A stretch of 40,316 nt of DNA. It comes from JAITWN01 sp034002745 (GTDB taxonomy: Bacteria; Pseudomonadota; Gammaproteobacteria; SZUA-140). A program made the translations under genes and the position numbers. Under the pieces are notes generated by a model. It was not told the origin of the DNA, made no database searches, and saw only the letters and a program-made list of their open reading frames with translations. The number at the start of each line of letters is the position of its first letter. Within the stretch, counting starts at the first letter, position 1. Below are positions 16,708-24,377 of this stretch, in pieces. The stretch spans positions 1-40,316 of the forward strand of contig JAVEZY010000023.1 of NCBI GenBank assembly GCA_034002745.1, read 5' to 3'.

Positions 16708-17874
16708 TCATGACAGAAACAGCCGCGTGTACTGCGTTTCATGCCGGGCGGCGGCGAACGCAAGCCCTGGAGGCGCGCCGAGGATTTCCTCATCCGCCAA
16801 CGCGAGCCCCCTGCTTACCGCCGCGGGAATGCCGTCGATGATGCGGCCCAGAATACGCTGTCCGGCGGTCTGTCCCAGCGGCAGCAGGCGCAGCGCTGCC
16901 GCCACCTGTTGCTGCCCCCAGTTCCACAGCCACCCCTGCGCCGCCGCATCGAGCGGAATGCGCTGCGCGGCTGCGACCATCGCGTACAGACTCAGCCAGG
17001 CCGGATCGCCCCACTCCTCGCGCCAGCGGGATTCGACTTTGAGCACCGGCAGCAGCCGCGCCAGCGCATGCCCCGTATCGCGCTCTTCCGCGCGCGCCTC
17101 GGCGCCATCGCGCGCAGCAAGCACCCGCGCGTTCCAGTACCTCGCCCGTCCGATGTCACCGCGCGCAAATGCGCCGTGGAGCCGCGCCAGCAGGGGAACA
17201 TCGGTCTGCGCCTGGGCGAAGTGGAGCAGGCCCTCCACCCACTCGGCGACGCCGGCCTCGTCACTCACCCAGCCACACTCCACAGCCTGCTCCAGCCCCT
17301 GGGAATAGGCGAAGGAGCCGATCGGGAGGCCGGAGCTAGTGAGCCGCAGCAGCGAAAGCAGCACCGATGCTGACGGACCATCGTGCGCGAAGGAGACCGT
17401 GGCGCCCGCCGCTTCCTCATCCGCCGCCCGGGCGGCATGATCGTGGACGTCCCACGCGCCGCCCTCGGCCTCGAACGGCGCCGCCTCGTGCCGAATCTCG
17501 TGTCCCAGCCCGCCGACCATGACATCGAGCACGTGGTCATGACGCCAGCACAGTCGTCCCGGCATCAGCGCCAGGGGAACGTGGCGATTGGCGAGGTGAT
17601 AGCAGGCGCGAATCAGCGCCTGCCCGTCACCCTCGACCACCGACAAGGCCTCGGCCGCCGCGCGCACGGTGATCAGCGTCCCATCGACGGCGCGCAGCAA
17701 GTCGCCGTCGCGCAGGGTCCCCGAACCGCGGGGCAGGCGTATCGCCGCTTCCCGGCCGTCATCGAGGCGCGCCCGCAGCCGTGTACGTTGACGGCGCTCC
17801 CAGTCGAGCGTCACCGTGCCCGTGGCGACACCGCCCGCAACCCGGGCCTCGAGCAACAGCGGCAGATCACCCAT
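16708..17874 (-). CDS. ureEF: Fused urease accessory protein UreE-UreF
   Basis: One uninterrupted frame of 388 residues covers two proteins normally made separately. Residues 1-146 are UreE: a peptide-binding-like N-terminal domain and the nickel-binding half with RHDHVLDVM (His114 matches the conserved metal histidine) and GHEIRHEAAPFEAEGGAW; the His-rich tail is reduced to DVHDH. Residues 147-170 form an Ala/Glu linker. Residues 171-388 are UreF: LTSSGLPIGSFAYSQGLEQAVECGWV, then the all-helical body ending FAAARHETQYTRLFLS. UreE supplies nickel; UreF gates its entry with UreD and UreG. No ATG or ribosome site separates the halves, only a bare GTG at residue 171. GAGG is 8 nt before ATG 17874; ATG 17880 is the alternative. 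Confidence 0.95.
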   Translation of the reverse strand: MGDLPLLLEARVAGGVATGTVTLDWERRQRTRLRARLDDGREAAIRLPRGSGTLRDGDLLRAVDGTLITVRAAAEALSVVEGDGQALIRACYHLANRHVPLALMPGRLCWRHDHVLDVMVGGLGHEIRHEAAPFEAEGGAWDVHDHAARAADEEAAGATVSFAHDGPSASVLLSLLRLTSSGLPIGSFAYSQGLEQAVECGWVSDEAGVAEWVEGLLHFAQAQTDVPLLARLHGAFARGDIGRARYWNARVLAARDGAEARAEERDTGHALARLLPVLKVESRWREEWGDPAWLSLYAMVAAAQRIPLDAAAQGWLWNWGQQQVAAALRLLPLGQTAGQRILGRIIDGIPAAVSRGLALADEEILGAPPGLAFAAARHETQYTRLFLS

Positions 17875-17884
17875 GTCCATCGCC

Positions 17885-19588
17885 TCAGAACAGGAAGTAG
17901 CGCTGCGCCAGCGGCAGCACGGTCGCCGGCTCGCAGCGCAGCAGCTCACCGTCCGCCCGTACTTCGTACGTCTGCGGATCGACCTCGATGTGTGGCTGCA
18001 GATCGTTGAGCACCATGTCGCGCTTTTGCAGTGTGCGCGTGCCGGCGACCGCCACCGCCCGCTTCGCCAGGCCAAGACGCTCCGGAACCCCGGCGGCGAG
18101 CGCGGCTGCGGAGACGAAACTGAGGGAGGTTTCGGTACAGGCACGACCGTAGCTGCCGAACATCGGACGATAGTGCACCGGCTGCGGCGTTGGAATGGAA
18201 GCATTGGCGTCGCCCATGGGAGCCGCCGCGATCATGCCACCCTTGATGATCATGGCCGGTTTGACACCGAAGAACGCCGGCCGCCACAGCACGATATCGG
18301 CGAGCCTGCCAGGCGCGAGCGAGCCGACTTCGTTGGCAATGCCGTGGGCCAGCGCGGGATTGATGGTGTACTTGGCGATATAGCGACGCACGCGCAGGTT
18401 GTCGGCGCGGGCGCCGTCACCGGGGAGCGATCCGCGCTGCACCTTCATCTTGTGCGCCGTCTGCCAGGTCCGGCAGATCACCTCGCCGACACGCCCCATG
18501 GCCTGGGAATCCGAGGAAATCATGCTGAAAGCGCCGAGATCGTGCAGGATGTCCTCGGCGGCGATCGTCTCGCGGCGGATGCGCGACTCCGCGAAGGCGA
18601 CATCCTCGGCGATCGCCGGATCGAGATGATGACAGACCATCAGCATGTCGAGATGCTCGTCCACCGTATTGATGGTGTACGGGCGCGTCGGATTGGTCGA
18701 TGACGGCAGCACGTTCGCCTGGCCGCAGGCGCGGATGATGTCCGGCGCATGCCCGCCGCCCGCGCCTTCGGTATGGTAGGTGTGTATCGTTCTGCCGCGA
18801 AACGCCGCCAGCGTATCCTCGACAAACCCGGACTCGTTCAGCGTGTCGGTATGGATCGCCACCTGCACGTCGTGGCGCTCGGCCACACTCAGACAGTTGT
18901 CGATCGCCGCCGGCGTCGTCCCCCAGTCTTCATGCAGTTTCAGTCCCATCGCTCCGGCTTCGATCTGCTCGACCAGCGCTCCCGGCAGACTGGCGTTGCC
19001 CTTGCCCAGAAAGCCGAGATTCATCGGAAAGCTGTCTGCGGCCTGCAGCATCCGCCCCAGATACCAGGGCCCCGGCGTGCAGGTCGTTGCATTCGTGCCC
19101 GCCGCGGGTCCGGTGCCGCCGCCGATCATGGTCGTCACTCCGGACATCAGCGCCTCTTCGATCTGCTGCGGGCAAATGAAATGGATATGTGCATCGATGG
19201 CCCCGGCGGTCGCAATCATGCCTTCGCCGGCGATGATTTCGGTGCCCGGTCCGATCACGATATCGACGCCCGGCTGCACGTCCGGATTGCCGGCCTTGCC
19301 GAGGGCGAGGATACGCCCCCCACGGATACCGATGTCCGCCTTGACGATGCCCCAGTGGTCGATGATCAGTGCATTGGTGATGACGCAGTCCACCGCCTCA
19401 TCCGCGCCGCGCTGGCTCTGTCCCATGCCATCGCGGATGACCTTGCCGCCGCCGAACTTGACCTCTTCACCGTGAATGGTGTGATCGCGCTCCACCTCGA
19501 TCCACAGCGCGGTATCGCCCAGCCGCAGCCGATCGCCGACCGTCGGCCCATACATCTCCGCGTAAGCCCGTCGTCCGATGCGCGCCAC
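17885..19588 (-). CDS. ureC: Urease alpha subunit UreC
   Basis: UreC is the catalytic subunit that hydrolyses urea to ammonia and carbamate. The 567-residue protein uses the numbering of the Klebsiella enzyme exactly: nickel ligands His134 and His136 (DAHIHF), carbamylated Lys217 and His219 (GLKLHEDWG), His246, His272 and Asp360; active-site Cys319 and His320 (MVCHHLD). No catalytic residue is missing. The start is GTG 19588, which shares one base with the ureB stop (TAGTG), so translation is coupled. It acts in the cytoplasm as part of the (UreABC)3 trimer. Downstream ureEF begins 10 bp after the stop. Confidence 0.99.
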   Translation of the reverse strand: MARIGRRAYAEMYGPTVGDRLRLGDTALWIEVERDHTIHGEEVKFGGGKVIRDGMGQSQRGADEAVDCVITNALIIDHWGIVKADIGIRGGRILALGKAGNPDVQPGVDIVIGPGTEIIAGEGMIATAGAIDAHIHFICPQQIEEALMSGVTTMIGGGTGPAAGTNATTCTPGPWYLGRMLQAADSFPMNLGFLGKGNASLPGALVEQIEAGAMGLKLHEDWGTTPAAIDNCLSVAERHDVQVAIHTDTLNESGFVEDTLAAFRGRTIHTYHTEGAGGGHAPDIIRACGQANVLPSSTNPTRPYTINTVDEHLDMLMVCHHLDPAIAEDVAFAESRIRRETIAAEDILHDLGAFSMISSDSQAMGRVGEVICRTWQTAHKMKVQRGSLPGDGARADNLRVRRYIAKYTINPALAHGIANEVGSLAPGRLADIVLWRPAFFGVKPAMIIKGGMIAAAPMGDANASIPTPQPVHYRPMFGSYGRACTETSLSFVSAAALAAGVPERLGLAKRAVAVAGTRTLQKRDMVLNDLQPHIEVDPQTYEVRADGELLRCEPATVLPLAQRYFLF

Positions 19589-19908
19589 TACGCGTCTCCC
19601 ATGATGCGGCCCTGAAAGCCGTAGATCCGCCTCGCCCCCTCGTAGCGCACCAGCGTAATGCGCCGCTCCTGCCCAGGCTCGAACCGCACTGCCGTGCCCG
19701 CGGGGATGTCCAGCCGGAAGCCTCGGGTGAGCTCGCGGTCGAAGCGCAGCGCGGCGTTGGTTTCGTAGAAGTGATAATGGGAACCGACCTGCACCGGTCG
19801 GTCGCCGGTGTTGGCGACGGTGACGGTCACCGTTTCCCTGCCCGCATTCAGCTCGATCTCGCCGTCGGCGACGCGCAACTCTCCCGGGATCACATACTGT
19901 TCCGGCAT
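19588..19908 (-). CDS. ureB: Urease beta subunit UreB
   Basis: The 106-residue protein is the normal size. It carries the family sequence IPGELRVADGEIELNAGRE, NTGDRPVQVGSHYHFYETNAALRFDR and GTAVRFEPGQERRITLVRYEG. UreB packs against UreC and helps build the trimeric enzyme. Separate ureA and ureB genes are the usual bacterial arrangement, unlike the fused form of Helicobacter. It starts 16 bp after ureA. Confidence 0.98.
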   Translation of the reverse strand: MPEQYVIPGELRVADGEIELNAGRETVTVTVANTGDRPVQVGSHYHFYETNAALRFDRELTRGFRLDIPAGTAVRFEPGQERRITLVRYEGARRIYGFQGRIMGDA

Positions 19909-19924
19909 GGTCTTCGCTCCTCTT

Positions 19925-20227
19925 TCATACGATGGGATCGTGCACGGTCACCAGCTTGGTGCCATCCGGGAACGTCGCCTCGACCTGGACCTCGGTGATC
20001 ATATCGGCCACGCCGTCCATCACCTCTTCGCGCCGCAGCAGCGTTGCGCCATGACTCATCAGCTCGGCAACGGTACGGCCGTCGCGGGCTCCCTCGAGAA
20101 TGGCCGCCGAAATGAAGGCCACCGCTTCGGGATAGTTGAGGCGGAGCCCCCGTGCGCGGCGCCGTTCTGCGAGCAGCGCGGCGGTGAAGATCAGCAGCTT
20201 GTCCTTCTCCCGAGGTGACAGTTCCAT
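19925..20227 (-). CDS. ureA: Urease gamma subunit UreA
   Basis: The protein has exactly 100 residues, the family norm. It begins MELSPREKDKLLIFTAALLAERR and includes GLRLNYPEAVAFISAAILEGARDG, LMSHG, VQVEATFPDGTKLVTVHDPI. UreA is the small structural subunit of the urease holoenzyme. AGAGGAA lies a few bases before ATG 20227, and the gene starts 10 bp after the ureD stop. Confidence 0.98.
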   Translation of the reverse strand: MELSPREKDKLLIFTAALLAERRRARGLRLNYPEAVAFISAAILEGARDGRTVAELMSHGATLLRREEVMDGVADMITEVQVEATFPDGTKLVTVHDPIV

Positions 20228-20237
20228 GATTTCCTCT

Positions 20238-21089
20238 TCAGGTGTTCCAGATGCGCGGCAGGCACACGCCGAGACCAAGCAGGCGCGGCCTGAGTACGTT
20301 CCTACAGTCGGTGAGCACGCCGCGCACGGCCTCGGCGCCGTCGCCCAGGCAGCGCACGAGCAGTACGCCATCGACCAGCGTCGCCGCGGCGGGCGGTCCG
20401 CCGTCGGCACGAGCGAGCACTTCACCCACGAGGGCGAGACATTCCGCGGTGCAGGGAAAGGCGATCAGGGTGGCGCAGACCGACCTTCCGCCCAGCCCCC
20501 AGAACGCACGCAGCACATCGCCGTCGCCGTCGACAGCGACTCCTTCGAGCAACACCGGCACGCCCTCCCGGAAGACCTCCAGGCGCTGCACGAACCGACC
20601 CGACTCATAGCGCTCGCCCGCGGCCGGGCGTCCGAGGCATACCACGTCCCAGGCGATGCAGCGCCCCTCCGGAGACGCATCGATGCGGGTCAGCGTGCTC
20701 GCCAGCGCCCCGTCGAACACGATTGCCTCCTGCGGTAGCCATTCGAGACAACCATCGCCCTCGATGCGCAGATGCTGCGTCTGCCGCGCCGCCGCCCCGC
20801 CGCTTCGATAGAACTTGCCGGCGCCGGGCGTTGTCAGCAGGGCGCGCGCTCCGGCTTCGACCCGCACCGTCACCGCCAGCCGGTCGCCGCCGACGATACC
20901 GCCGGGCGGATGCAGGAGGTAGACATGGCAGGTTTCTCCCTCGGGATGGAATGGACGCTGCACCCGCAGCGGCCCCTGACTACGGCGTTCGGCAATCACG
21001 GTGCGACCCGCAGCCGGGCGCAGCACGATGTCGAGCTCGGCATGCCAGCCACTCTCACCAGCTTCATGAATATCGTTCGCGGCACTCAT
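20238..21089 (-). CDS. ureD: Urease accessory protein UreD
   Basis: UreD is the scaffold that binds the apo-urease and recruits UreF and UreG; it carries nickel through its interior. The protein has 283 residues from ATG 21089. Landmarks are GWHAELDIVLRPAAGRTVIAERRSQGPLRVQRPFHPEG, the family hallmark HPPGGIVGGD, TTPGAGKFYRS and LEWLPQEAIVFDGA. It is first in the operon, so the promoter should lie between it and dapE. The start is uncertain: a GTG at 21125 is in frame, and neither start has a good Shine-Dalgarno sequence. Confidence 0.95.
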   Translation of the reverse strand: MSAANDIHEAGESGWHAELDIVLRPAAGRTVIAERRSQGPLRVQRPFHPEGETCHVYLLHPPGGIVGGDRLAVTVRVEAGARALLTTPGAGKFYRSGGAAARQTQHLRIEGDGCLEWLPQEAIVFDGALASTLTRIDASPEGRCIAWDVVCLGRPAAGERYESGRFVQRLEVFREGVPVLLEGVAVDGDGDVLRAFWGLGGRSVCATLIAFPCTAECLALVGEVLARADGGPPAAATLVDGVLLVRCLGDGAEAVRGVLTDCRNVLRPRLLGLGVCLPRIWNT

Positions 21090-21160
21090 TGACCCGGTGC
21101 ATTGCACTTTCGCTGCCAACTTCACCAGGCGACATCCGTGTCACCGCGCGCGGGTTAGCC

Positions 21161-21179
21161 CTCCTTGAGCATCAAGGAG
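21161..21179. promoter_or_regulatory. Perfect 8-bp inverted repeat upstream of ureD
   Basis: CTCCTTGA and TCAAGGAG flank a 3-bp spacer, 72 bp upstream of the ureD ATG. It has no following T-tract on either strand, so it is not a typical terminator. It could be an operator for a dimeric regulator or a leader hairpin that hides an AAGGAG sequence. The protein that would bind it is unknown. Confidence 0.4.
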
Positions 21180-21340
21180 ATACCTGTTGCGCACCGCAAG
21201 AGGCGGCAGCAGTCCCGCGTCTCCAGCAGAGCCGGCGATCTCCTCCGCTGCCGGCTTCGCACCGCATTGGACCGCGAGGACCCCGAGCCCGCACGCTAAC
21301 GGGGCAGCACTGATCACCGCACCCATCGCTGCAGTTACCG

Positions 21341-21346
21341 TATAAT
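21341..21346 (+). promoter_or_regulatory. Consensus -10 box immediately before dapE
   Basis: A perfect TATAAT ends 6 bp before the dapE ATG (21353). Transcription would start at or next to the A of the ATG, so the mRNA could be leaderless. There is no Shine-Dalgarno sequence before this ATG, which agrees. No strong -35 box is visible, which weakens the case. Confidence 0.45.
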
Positions 21347-21352
21347 GCGCCG

Positions 21353-22483
21353 ATGTCCGCCACCCTCGATCTTGCCCGTCAACTCATCGCGCTGCGGTCC
21401 GTGACTCCGGACGATGCGGGATGCCAGGAACTCATGACCGCGCGCCTCGAGGCCATCGGCTTTCGCACCGAGCGTCTGCCTTTCGGCGAGGTGAGCAACT
21501 TCTGGGCGCAGCGCGGCGAGGGTGAGCCCCTGTTCGTCTTCGCCGGCCACACCGACGTCGTGCCGAGCGGCCCGCTCGATGCCTGGGACAGCGACCCGTT
21601 CAGTCCGGTGGTGCGTGACGGCCGCCTCTATGGCCGCGGCGCCGCCGACATGAAAGGCAGCCTCGCCGCCATGATCACCGCCTGCGAGCGCTTCATCGCC
21701 GCCCACCCCGATCATCGCGGGGCGATCGCTTTCCTCGTCACCAGTGATGAGGAAGGCCCTTCGGTGGACGGTACGCGCCGGGTCGTCGAAGAGCTCGAGC
21801 GCCGTGGCGTCCGCATCGATTGCTGCCTGGTCGGGGAACCGACCGCCGAACGCCAGGTCGGGGATGTGATCAAGAACGGACGGCGTGGATCATTGGGCGG
21901 CATACTCACCGTTCGCGGCATCCAGGGACACATCGCCTACCCACATCTTGCCGACAATCCCATTCACCGGCTCGCGCCGGCGCTCGCCGAGCTGTGCGCC
22001 CTGCGCTTCGATCAGGGCAACGAGTTCTTTCCGCCCACCAGCTTCCAGGTGTCCAACATCAATGCCGGCACCGGCGCCGACAACGTCATCCCCGGCAGCG
22101 TGCGGGTCATGTTCAATTTCCGTTACTCCACCGAAACCAATGCGGCGACGCTGCGCGAAACGGTCGAATCGGTGCTGCGCGCCCATGATCTGAACTTCGA
22201 ACTCGAATGGCGTCATTCGGGCGAACCATTCCTGACCGTGCCCGGAGTGCTGGTCGACGCCATGCGTGGCGCGGTGCTCGAGGTGACCGGACGCGAATCC
22301 TCGCTGTCCACTTCGGGCGGCACCTCGGACGGCCGCTTCATCGCGAAAACCGGCGCCCAGGTGGTGGAACTCGGTCCCGTGAACGCCACCATTCACAAGA
22401 TCAACGAGTGCGTCGACGTCGCCGAACTCGAAGCGCTGTCAGCCATCTACGAGTCCGTACTGCGCCGCCTGCTGGCCGGCTGA
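21353..22483 (+). CDS. dapE: Succinyl-diaminopimelate desuccinylase DapE
   Basis: DapE hydrolyses N-succinyl-LL-diaminopimelate to LL-diaminopimelate and succinate in the lysine and peptidoglycan precursor pathway, in the cytoplasm. The 376-residue length is normal. Metal ligands and catalytic residues of the M20 dizinc family are visible: His66 in FAGHTDVVPSGP, Asp99 in GAADMKG, Glu133-Glu134 in TSDEEGPSVDGT, Glu162 region in CCLVGEPT, and the C-terminal His in NATIHKINECVD. The dimerisation domain includes GHIAYPHLADNPIH and SNINAGTGADNVIPG. The start at 21353 has no Shine-Dalgarno sequence but sits just after a TATAAT. Confidence 0.98.
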   Translation: MSATLDLARQLIALRSVTPDDAGCQELMTARLEAIGFRTERLPFGEVSNFWAQRGEGEPLFVFAGHTDVVPSGPLDAWDSDPFSPVVRDGRLYGRGAADMKGSLAAMITACERFIAAHPDHRGAIAFLVTSDEEGPSVDGTRRVVEELERRGVRIDCCLVGEPTAERQVGDVIKNGRRGSLGGILTVRGIQGHIAYPHLADNPIHRLAPALAELCALRFDQGNEFFPPTSFQVSNINAGTGADNVIPGSVRVMFNFRYSTETNAATLRETVESVLRAHDLNFELEWRHSGEPFLTVPGVLVDAMRGAVLEVTGRESSLSTSGGTSDGRFIAKTGAQVVELGPVNATIHKINECVDVAELEALSAIYESVLRRLLAG

Positions 22484-22577
22484 ATCCGACGCTCCGCATC
22501 GTCTGCTGTCCCCCGGACGCATGAGGGCGGCCACTTAGGCGCCACACAATCCGGTCCTGGCACGCTAGCATGACGGA

Positions 22578-24377
22578 GTGGATACGACAGGATGTCACCA
22601 CCTCATGCCCTTCGGCGCCGAGTCGACCGGGCATGGAACGCGCTTCACGCTGTGGGCGCCGGCCGCCACCCGGGTAGAACTGTGCCTGCATGACACCCCG
22701 CCGCGGGCGATGGAGAACCCCCGCCCCGGCTGGTTCGAGCTGCTCGCCGGCGCCGCTCCGGGCAGCCGCTATCGCTTCCGCATCGATGGCGAACTCGAAG
22801 TGCCCGACCCCGCCTCGCGCTTCCAGCCCGCAGGCGTGCACGGCCCCAGCGAAGTGGTGGACCCGCGACGCTATCGCTGGCGCCATCCGCAGTGGCGTGG
22901 ACGCCCCTGGGAAGAGGCGGTGATCTACGAACTCCATACTGGGGCCTTCACGCCATCGGGCACTTACGCCGGCATCGCCTCGCGGCTCGACTACCTGCGT
23001 GAACTCGGCATCACCGCCATCGAACTGATGCCGCTCGGAACCTTCCCCGGACGACGCGGCTGGGGCTATGACGGAGCCCTCCCCTTTGCGCCGGCGGGCT
23101 GCTACGGGCAGCCGGATGAACTGAAGACCCTGATCGACGAAGCCCACGGCCGCGGTCTGATGGTGTTCGTGGATGTCGTCTACAACCACTTCGGTCCCGA
23201 AGGCAACTACCTGCATGCCTACGCGCCCGCCTTCTTCACTTCCCGCCATCACACGCCCTGGGGAGATGCCATCGACTTCGATGGCAGGGACAGTCACTGG
23301 GTGCGCGAGTTTTTCATCCACAACGCGCTCTACTGGCTGGAGGAGTATCGCTGCGACGGCCTGCGCCTCGATGCCGTACATGCCATCTTCGACGACTCCG
23401 AGCCCCACATCCTGGTCGAGATCGCGCAGCGCGCGCGCGAGCATTTCCCCGCGCGTCATGTTCACCTGATGCTCGAGAACGACGACAACGCCGTCCGCTT
23501 CCTGGAGCGCGACGGTACCGGTCACTACCAGGCGCAGTGGAACGACGATGCGCATCACGCGCTGCACGTCCTCCTCACCGGAGAGGCAGAAGGCTACTAT
23601 GCCGACTACGCCGATGCGCCGCTGGCCCATCTCGGCCGCTGTCTCGCCGAAGGCTTCGCCTGGCAAGGCGAACACTCGGCATATCGGGACCATGCGCGCG
23701 GCGAACCTTCCGCGCATCTGCCGCCAGCGGCCTTCATCCATTTCCTGCAGAACCACGACCAGATCGGCAACCGTGCCCGCGGCGAGCGCATCGGGACGCT
23801 GGCCGCGCCGGAACGAGTGCGCGCCGCGCTCGCCGTGCTGCTGCTCGCGCCCTCCCCGCCCCTGCTGTTCATGGGGCAGGAATGGGCTTGCGGCCAGCCC
23901 TTTCCGTTCTTCTGCGACTTCGGACCCGCGCTGGCGGCGGCGGTCAGCGAGGGCCGTCGCCGCGAGTTCGCCCGCTTCGCAGCGTTCCGCGATGAGAGCG
24001 CCCGCGCCACGTTTCCCGATCCCCAGGACGAAGCGACATTCCGCGCGGCGATTCTCGACTGGAGCGTCCTCGGACGCACGCCGCACCGCGAATGGCTCGC
24101 GTTGCACCGCGAGCTGCTGGCGCTGCGCCACGCGCATCTGACGCCGCGCCTGGCCGGCATGCGTCCGCGCAGCGGCGAGTGGCGCACGCCGACGCCCGGC
24201 GTGCTCGCCGTTCGCTGGCGTCTCGGCGACGGATCCCGGCTGCGCATGCTGGCGCATCTTGCCGAGGGCAGCGCATCGGTGGCGAGACCGGCGGCGCCGG
24301 TGCTGTGGCACACGCCCGGCGCCGACCAGGCCGCGCTGCCGCCCTGGTCGGTGTGCTGGTACCTGTCGCCGCCATGA
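22578..24377 (+). CDS. treZ: Malto-oligosyltrehalose trehalohydrolase TreZ
   Basis: TreZ (glycoside hydrolase family 13) cuts trehalose from the end of maltooligosyl-trehalose made by TreY. The protein has 599 residues from GTG 22578 (ACGGAG just before it; ATG 22605 is an alternative). An N-terminal E-set/CBM48-like domain (PFGAESTGHGTRFTLWAPAATRVEL) precedes the barrel. Conserved regions are DVVYNHFGPEGNY (about 199-211), the nucleophile Asp265 in GLRLDAVHAI, acid/base Glu300 in HLMLENDDN, and Asp394 in FLQNHDQIGNRARG, which fits trehalohydrolases. Its TGA overlaps the treY ATG (ATGA). No debranching enzyme (TreX) or glycogen gene is nearby. Confidence 0.97.
   Translation: MDTTGCHHLMPFGAESTGHGTRFTLWAPAATRVELCLHDTPPRAMENPRPGWFELLAGAAPGSRYRFRIDGELEVPDPASRFQPAGVHGPSEVVDPRRYRWRHPQWRGRPWEEAVIYELHTGAFTPSGTYAGIASRLDYLRELGITAIELMPLGTFPGRRGWGYDGALPFAPAGCYGQPDELKTLIDEAHGRGLMVFVDVVYNHFGPEGNYLHAYAPAFFTSRHHTPWGDAIDFDGRDSHWVREFFIHNALYWLEEYRCDGLRLDAVHAIFDDSEPHILVEIAQRAREHFPARHVHLMLENDDNAVRFLERDGTGHYQAQWNDDAHHALHVLLTGEAEGYYADYADAPLAHLGRCLAEGFAWQGEHSAYRDHARGEPSAHLPPAAFIHFLQNHDQIGNRARGERIGTLAAPERVRAALAVLLLAPSPPLLFMGQEWACGQPFPFFCDFGPALAAAVSEGRRREFARFAAFRDESARATFPDPQDEATFRAAILDWSVLGRTPHREWLALHRELLALRHAHLTPRLAGMRPRSGEWRTPTPGVLAVRWRLGDGSRLRMLAHLAEGSASVARPAAPVLWHTPGADQAALPPWSVCWYLSPP

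Larger units (their letters stand above)
21090..21352. promoter_or_regulatory. Divergent control region of the urease operon and dapE
   Basis: The 263 bp between ureD and dapE should carry both promoters. An exact dyad CTCCTTGA-GCA-TCAAGGAG lies at 21161-21179, and a TATAAT at 21341-21346 faces dapE. I see no NikR-type or NtrC-type sites. A 61-codon minus-strand frame (21141-21326) is open but shows no ribosome site. Confidence 0.5.

Noticed and set aside
16708..18204. Upstream extension of the ureEF frame to 498 codons
   Set aside because: The added residues are an out-of-frame reading of the ureC end, rich in Ser/Arg/Cys; the UreE start follows the ureC stop.
21141..21326. 61-codon minus-strand frame with a hydrophobic start, upstream of ureD
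   Set aside because: No ribosome site, and it covers the divergent control region with the dyad and the dapE -10 box. Conservation would be needed to keep it.
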